A stretch of DNA of 64,000 nt from JALZAI01 sp038212215 (lineage in GTDB: Bacteria > Actinomycetota > Actinomycetes > Mycobacteriales > Jatrophihabitantaceae), in NCBI GenBank assembly GCA_038212215.1, contig JBBQUT010000009.1:69726-133725 (forward strand), in the 5' to 3' direction. A program made the translations under genes and the position numbers. Positions within the stretch are counted from its first letter, which is position 1. Each line of letters begins with the position of its first letter. Under the pieces are notes generated by a model, which made no database searches, was not told the DNA's origin, and worked only from the letters and a program-made list of their open reading frames with translations. Positions 60,396 to 64,000 of the stretch are shown here, in pieces.

Positions 60396-60959
60396 ATGTC
60401 AGCCGCACAGAGCCGGCGACCGCTACCTGCACTGATCTTCGTCGGAGCGCTCACCGTACTCTCCGTGCTGGTCTGGTTCCGCGTCCTCAATCGCAGCGAG
60501 CAGAGCAGCACCCCCAGCCCGTCGGTCTGCAGATCGGCCCCGGTCTCCGCACCGCGGGTGCTGCCCTACCCGGGCAACGTGTCGGTGCTGGTGTTGAATG
60601 CGGCAAATCGCAATGGTTTGGCCGCCTTGACGCAGAAGGCTTTGGGGCGCCGTGGCTTCAACGTCGCCCAGATCGACAACGACGGGCCGAAGTACGGCGG
60701 GCCGGGCGTGCTCAGGGCGGTCGGCCAGATCCGCTACGGCCCGCAGGCTCGCCTCGCTGCCACGCTGTTGCACTATTACCTGCCCGCGGCCTCACTCAGG
60801 ACCACTGACTCGCCGTCCGCAACGGTGATCCTGTCGCTGGGCACCAGGTACACGAAGCTGTTCTCAGGCCCGGCTGTCATCGCCCAGCTCAGAGCACACG
60901 GCGTCACGCTCAGCTCGAAGGCGCAGGCGGACGCGCGCGGCCCAGCGCGGTCCTGCTGA
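60396..60959 (+). CDS. cei: LytR C-terminal domain membrane protein (Cei-like envelope integrity protein)
   Basis: The 187-aa protein has one transmembrane helix near the N-terminus (LPALIFVGALTVLSVLVWFR, about residues 11-30), then an outside LytR_C domain: VSVLVLNAANRNGLAALTQK, GFNVAQIDND, LLHYYLPAASLRT and VILSLGTRYTKLF. In M. tuberculosis the corresponding Cei (Rv2700) supports cell envelope integrity and virulence. ATG 60396 is used. It converges with suhB. Confidence 0.87.
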   Translation: MSAAQSRRPLPALIFVGALTVLSVLVWFRVLNRSEQSSTPSPSVCRSAPVSAPRVLPYPGNVSVLVLNAANRNGLAALTQKALGRRGFNVAQIDNDGPKYGGPGVLRAVGQIRYGPQARLAATLLHYYLPAASLRTTDSPSATVILSLGTRYTKLFSGPAVIAQLRAHGVTLSSKAQADARGPARSC

Positions 60960-60978
60960 CATCGCGGGCCGGCGACCG

Positions 60979-61797
60979 CTACGGCTCATCCGTGACGAGG
61001 TCGGCGCCCAGTTCGGTCAGCAACGCGAACAACGCCGGTGCCAGCGTCGGCCCGCACGCGGCCGTCATGCGCTCGCCGGCGTCGCGTGCGCGCAAGCCGC
61101 TCGTGAGGCAGCCCGCCTCGCTAGCCACGAGGGCCCCCGCGGCGAAGTCCCACCGGCTGAGCCCCGCCTCGTAGTAGCCGTCCAGCCGTCCGCAAGCGAC
61201 GGCGCAGAGATCAAGCGCCGCCGAACCCTGCCGGCGGATGTCACCTATGCGAGCGAGCAGTTCGGCCACCACCGCGGCTTGGCGGCCGCGGCGGGCTGCG
61301 CCGTAGCCGAACCCTGTTCCGATGACCGCTCGCTCGAGCGCGACGTCGCGAGGGCCACGCAGTCTCGCGTCGCCGAGATAGGACCCGCCACCGAGGCGCG
61401 CGTGGAACATTTCCTTGGTGACCGGATTGCACACGGCGCCAGCGACCACGACACCGTCAATCTCGGCGGCGACCGAAACCGCATACTGCGGCAGGCCGAG
61501 CACGAAGTTCACGGTGCCGTCGATCGGGTCGAGCACCCACCGCACCCCGGACGTGCCGTGCCGCCCGCCACCCTCCTCCGCGAGGACGGCGTCCCCTGGT
61601 CGGCGCTTCTCGATCTGCTCGACGAGCCACTGCTCGCTGGCCCGGTCGACCGCCGTGACCAGATCGGTCTGCGTGCTCTTGGCGCTCACCTGCAACTCGC
61701 CGTGGCTCGCGCGAGCGACCAGGTCGCCGGCGCCTGCCGCCAACTCCACAGCGAACTGTTCCAGCCCGAACACCTCGTCGGGTCGCAGTACGGTCAT
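60979..61797 (-). CDS. suhB: Inositol-1-monophosphatase family protein
   Basis: The 272-aa Mg-dependent phosphatase dephosphorylates inositol-1-phosphate. Metal ligands are in VLAEEGG (E), WVLDPIDGTVNFVLGLPQYA (DPIDGT) and LSRWDFAAGALVASEAG (W-D). In this clade the product may feed phosphatidylinositol or mycothiol synthesis. It is divergent from ppgK, and convergent with the LytR_C gene. Confidence 0.95.
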   Translation of the reverse strand: MTVLRPDEVFGLEQFAVELAAGAGDLVARASHGELQVSAKSTQTDLVTAVDRASEQWLVEQIEKRRPGDAVLAEEGGGRHGTSGVRWVLDPIDGTVNFVLGLPQYAVSVAAEIDGVVVAGAVCNPVTKEMFHARLGGGSYLGDARLRGPRDVALERAVIGTGFGYGAARRGRQAAVVAELLARIGDIRRQGSAALDLCAVACGRLDGYYEAGLSRWDFAAGALVASEAGCLTSGLRARDAGERMTAACGPTLAPALFALLTELGADLVTDEP

Positions 61798-61880
61798 GCC
61801 GTCATCGGATCACGAGCGCGTCCAGTGCGGAGGATAGGGTCTGCCCGGACCAGCACGGCAGTGAGGAGCCGGACGTGAGA

Positions 61881-61937
61881 GAGCGAAGCGAGCGAACAAG
61901 GGTGATCGGGCTGTGCCGGCCGAACGAGCGAAGCGAG
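61881..61937. repeat. Two copies of GAGCGAAGCGAG upstream of ppgK
   Basis: GAGCGAAGCGAG occurs at 61881-61892 and 61926-61937, each next to a GGACGTGA or ACGAGC step. The second copy ends 8 nt before the GTG of ppgK. Similar short GAGCGAAGCGAG words are frequent in many actinobacterial intergenic stretches, from memory. Whether they act at DNA or RNA level is open. Confidence 0.6.
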
Positions 61938-61945
61938 GCTCGGAC

Positions 61946-62707
61946 GTGAAGGCTGTCGAGCAAGCGTTCGGGATCGACATCGGGGGGACCGGCATCAAGG
62001 GCGCGGTGGTGGACATCGCCAGCGGCAAGCTGGTCACCCCGCGTAAGCGCATCCTGACTCCGCGCCCGTCCACACCCGACAACGTTGCCATGGTCGTCAA
62101 CACGCTGGTCACCGGAGCCGAGTGGTCCGGCCCGGTCGGCGCCACATTCCCTGCAGTGATCAAGCACGGCGTCGCCAGGTCGGCCGCCAATGTCGACCCA
62201 AGTTGGATCGGCACCGATGTGGACGCGTGTTTCACTGCGGCGACCCGGTCGGCCACGGACGTTTACGTGCTCAACGACGCCGACGCCGCCGGGCTCGCCG
62301 AGGCGCGTTTCGGCGCGGCGCGGGGCGTGCCGGGCGTGGTCATCCTGCTCACCTTCGGCACCGGCATCGGCAGCGCGCTGTTGATGAACGGCGTGCTCGT
62401 GCCCAACACCGAACTCGGTCACCTGGAGCTCGACGGCCATGACGCCGAGAAGCGTGCGGCTGCTTCGGTCCGCGACGAGAACAAGATGTCGTACAAGGAG
62501 TGGGCAGTTCGGGTCGCCCGGTACATGGCGCACGTCGAGCGGCTATTCAGCCCCGACCTGTTTGTGGTCGGCGGCGGTGTCAGCAAGGACGCGAAGAAGT
62601 GGGTACCGCGGCTGCGTTTGAACACGCCGGTCAAACCGGCAGAGTTGCTCAATGATGCGGGTATCGTCGGCGCGGCCGTCGCAGCAGCCGAGCGGCACGG
62701 CGAATAG
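61946..62707 (+). CDS. ppgK: Polyphosphate glucokinase
   Basis: The 253-aa ROK-type kinase phosphorylates glucose with polyphosphate or ATP. Motifs: FGIDIGGTGIKGAVVD (phosphate 1), NDADAAGLAEARFG with the catalytic Asp before it, LLTFGTGIGSALLMNG and the PPGK-specific ELGHLELDGHDAEKRAAA. GTG 61946 is chosen (GAGG 7 nt upstream); a GTG at 61913 is also in frame. It stands directly before sigA as in mycobacteria. Confidence 0.94.
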   Translation: MKAVEQAFGIDIGGTGIKGAVVDIASGKLVTPRKRILTPRPSTPDNVAMVVNTLVTGAEWSGPVGATFPAVIKHGVARSAANVDPSWIGTDVDACFTAATRSATDVYVLNDADAAGLAEARFGAARGVPGVVILLTFGTGIGSALLMNGVLVPNTELGHLELDGHDAEKRAAASVRDENKMSYKEWAVRVARYMAHVERLFSPDLFVVGGGVSKDAKKWVPRLRLNTPVKPAELLNDAGIVGAAVAAAERHGE

Positions 62708-62886
62708 ATGGGACGTGCGCACGCGCGATGGCGCAGTACAATATCGGTAAGACTGCGCACGTACTGGACTCGAGATTGAGCCGACCAACAGACGACCAGT
62801 CACTCGCACATCCTGTTGTCCGCGTGTTGCGGAAGCCCGACCCGCGTCCGGACGTTTCCGCGCACGCCTGTGGTGAAAGGTCATCA

Positions 62887-64000
62887 GTGGTCTCCAGCCA
62901 GAACCAAAAGACCGACGAAATCGAGCACTCCCCCAGCAACGAAACCAAAGCGACGCTGACCGCGGCGAAGACGGCTGGGCGCGCAACGGCTGCGGTTCCC
63001 GCCGCCAAAAACGCGAAGACCGCCCATCCACGCGCTGCCAAAACCACGACCCGCGGCGCGGCAGCGAAGGGCGCGTCAGCCAAGTCGGTAGCGAAAGCAG
63101 GGAGTGAGCAGCCGACCGGCGCTGCAGGCGGCGGCGTTGCCGTCGAGGGCGGCGTCGTCGCGGACGGCGTCGTCGCGGACGGCGTCGTCGCGGACGGCGT
63201 TGTCGCAACGGGCGTTGTCGTAGCGGGTGTGGTAGCCCCAGCGGAAGCCGACGAGACGACCGACGCCGCCGAGGAAGGCGAGGAGGACTCGCCCGAATTC
63301 ACTTGGGACGACGAGGAGGAGTCCGAGGCGCTGCGCCAGGCACGCAAGGACGCGGAGATGACCGCGTCGGCCGACTCGGTTCGCGCCTACCTCAAGCAGA
63401 TCGGCAAGGTCGCTCTCCTCAACGCCGAGGAAGAGGTCGACCTCGCCAAGCGCATCGAGGCGGGTCTTTACGCCGCAGAGCGACTGCGCCAGGCCGAGGA
63501 AGCCGGCGAGAAACTGGTGCTGCAGGCCCGTCGTGATCTGCGCTGGATCGTCCGCGACGGCGAGCGTGCCAAGAACCACCTGCTCGAGGCGAACCTGCGC
63601 CTAGTCGTGTCGCTCGCAAAGCGCTACACCGGGCGCGGCATGGCGTTCCTGGATCTGATTCAAGAGGGCAACCTCGGCCTGATCCGCGCCGTGGAGAAAT
63701 TCGACTACACCAAGGGCTACAAGTTCTCGACGTACGCGACGTGGTGGATTCGGCAGGCGATCACCCGGGCGATGGCCGACCAGGCCCGCACGATCCGCAT
63801 CCCGGTGCACATGGTCGAGGTGATCAACAAGCTCGGCCGGATCCAGCGCGAACTGCTGCAGGACCTCGGCCGCGAGCCGACACCCGAAGAGCTCGCCAAA
63901 GAGATGGACATGAGCCCGGAGAAGGTCGTGGAGGTGCAGAAGTACGGCCGGGAGCCGATCAGCCTGTCCACCCCGATCGGCGACGAGGGCGACACCCAGT
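62887..64000 (+). CDS. sigA: Principal RNA polymerase sigma factor SigA, 5' part (runs past window end)
   Basis: The open frame from GTG 62887 (AAAGG 6 nt upstream) holds 371 codons to the window end. The first about 135 residues are Ala/Lys-rich and low-complexity, with a Val-Ala-Asp-Gly repeat; then the sigma-70 core starts: SVRAYLKQIGKVALL (region 1.2), LLEANLRLVVSLAKRYTGRG, FLDLIQEGNLGLIRAVEKFD (2.2), FSTYATWWIRQAITRAMADQ (2.3-2.4) and VEVINKLGRIQREL (region 3). Region 4 lies beyond the window. It is the housekeeping sigma factor. Confidence 0.97.
   Translation, partial: MVSSQNQKTDEIEHSPSNETKATLTAAKTAGRATAAVPAAKNAKTAHPRAAKTTTRGAAAKGASAKSVAKAGSEQPTGAAGGGVAVEGGVVADGVVADGVVADGVVATGVVVAGVVAPAEADETTDAAEEGEEDSPEFTWDDEEESEALRQARKDAEMTASADSVRAYLKQIGKVALLNAEEEVDLAKRIEAGLYAAERLRQAEEAGEKLVLQARRDLRWIVRDGERAKNHLLEANLRLVVSLAKRYTGRGMAFLDLIQEGNLGLIRAVEKFDYTKGYKFSTYATWWIRQAITRAMADQARTIRIPVHMVEVINKLGRIQRELLQDLGREPTPEELAKEMDMSPEKVVEVQKYGREPISLSTPIGDEGDTQ
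63151..63240. repeat. Six tandem 15-bp units in sigA N-terminal region
   Basis: Three perfect GGCGTCGTCGCGGAC units (63151, 63166, 63181) are followed by three diverged ones (GGCGTTGTCGCAACG, GGCGTTGTCGTAGCG, GGTGTGGTAGCCCCA). They encode G-V-V-A-D repeated, then decaying. Slippage could alter the number between strains. This lies before the conserved sigma core. Confidence 0.88.

Noticed and set aside
1..64000. CRISPR arrays, tRNA and rRNA genes, insertion sequences
   Set aside because: I saw no spaced repeat array, no cloverleaf-like tRNA or rRNA stretch and no transposase; the only mobile trace is the relaxase fragment.

Overview
The window is a 64-kb stretch of a high-GC actinobacterial chromosome. 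The GC-rich codon use, frequent GTG starts and many 1-14 nt gene overlaps all fit this. So does the right half, whose order (msrB/chdC/cgoX/hemE, DUF3000, RNase D, dxs, TrmA-type methyltransferase, APC permease, two trkA genes, DUF3159, OB-fold, DUF3710, dut, DUF3093, DUF4193, LytR_C, suhB, ppgK, sigA) matches, from memory, the Mycobacterium tuberculosis Rv2674-Rv2703 neighbourhood. The coproporphyrin-type haem genes and the LmeA-like DUF2993 protein also fit. A free-living soil or plant-associated actinomycete is likely; I cannot name the genus.

Layout. 1-5 kb: the C-terminal part of a TPP-dependent enzyme, then a TPP riboswitch in front of an overlapping NCS1 permease-psuG-psuK operon. 5-8 kb: a DUF2993 protein, uvrB and a small membrane protein. 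8-17.5 kb: alpha-glucan/trehalose genes glgX-treY and treZ, separated by an oppositely oriented operon that encodes a cytochrome b6-like membrane cassette plus an SRPBCC protein and ppk2. 17.5-29 kb: AI-2E transporter, EcsC-like protein, RibD-C reductase, ATP-dependent ligase LigC, an Abi-alpha/DUF445 pair, a secreted TAP-like hydrolase, a cyclopropane-fatty-acid synthase and an EamA transporter. 29-33 kb: an exported GH15 glucoamylase broken by one in-frame TAA, and agmatinase. 33-38 kb: a D-Ala-D-Ala carboxypeptidase divergent from a two-component system, a YcnI copper protein and a NicT nickel/cobalt transporter with a candidate Nur site.

38-40 kb is the least regular region. It holds a MobF relaxase fragment, an ECF sigma factor and a CU044_5270-type partner that face each other and read into each other's antisense strand, then about 440 bp with no gene. 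This looks like a scar of mobile-element loss and inversion. 40-64 kb is conserved core: LigD-type polymerase, MsrB, haem synthesis, isoprenoid synthesis (dxs), potassium transport (KimA-like permease and TrkA proteins), nucleotide hygiene (dut), inositol phosphatase, polyphosphate glucokinase and the start of the principal sigma factor, which carries an odd Val-rich repeat.

The genes suggest a cell that stores glucan and trehalose, uses polyphosphate (PPK2, PPGK), makes haem through coproporphyrin, and has stand-alone parts of a non-homologous end-joining system. The points most worth following up are the TPP-controlled psuGK operon, the Rieske-free cytochrome b cassette, the convergent sigma/anti-sigma-like chimera and the nonsense-interrupted glucoamylase.
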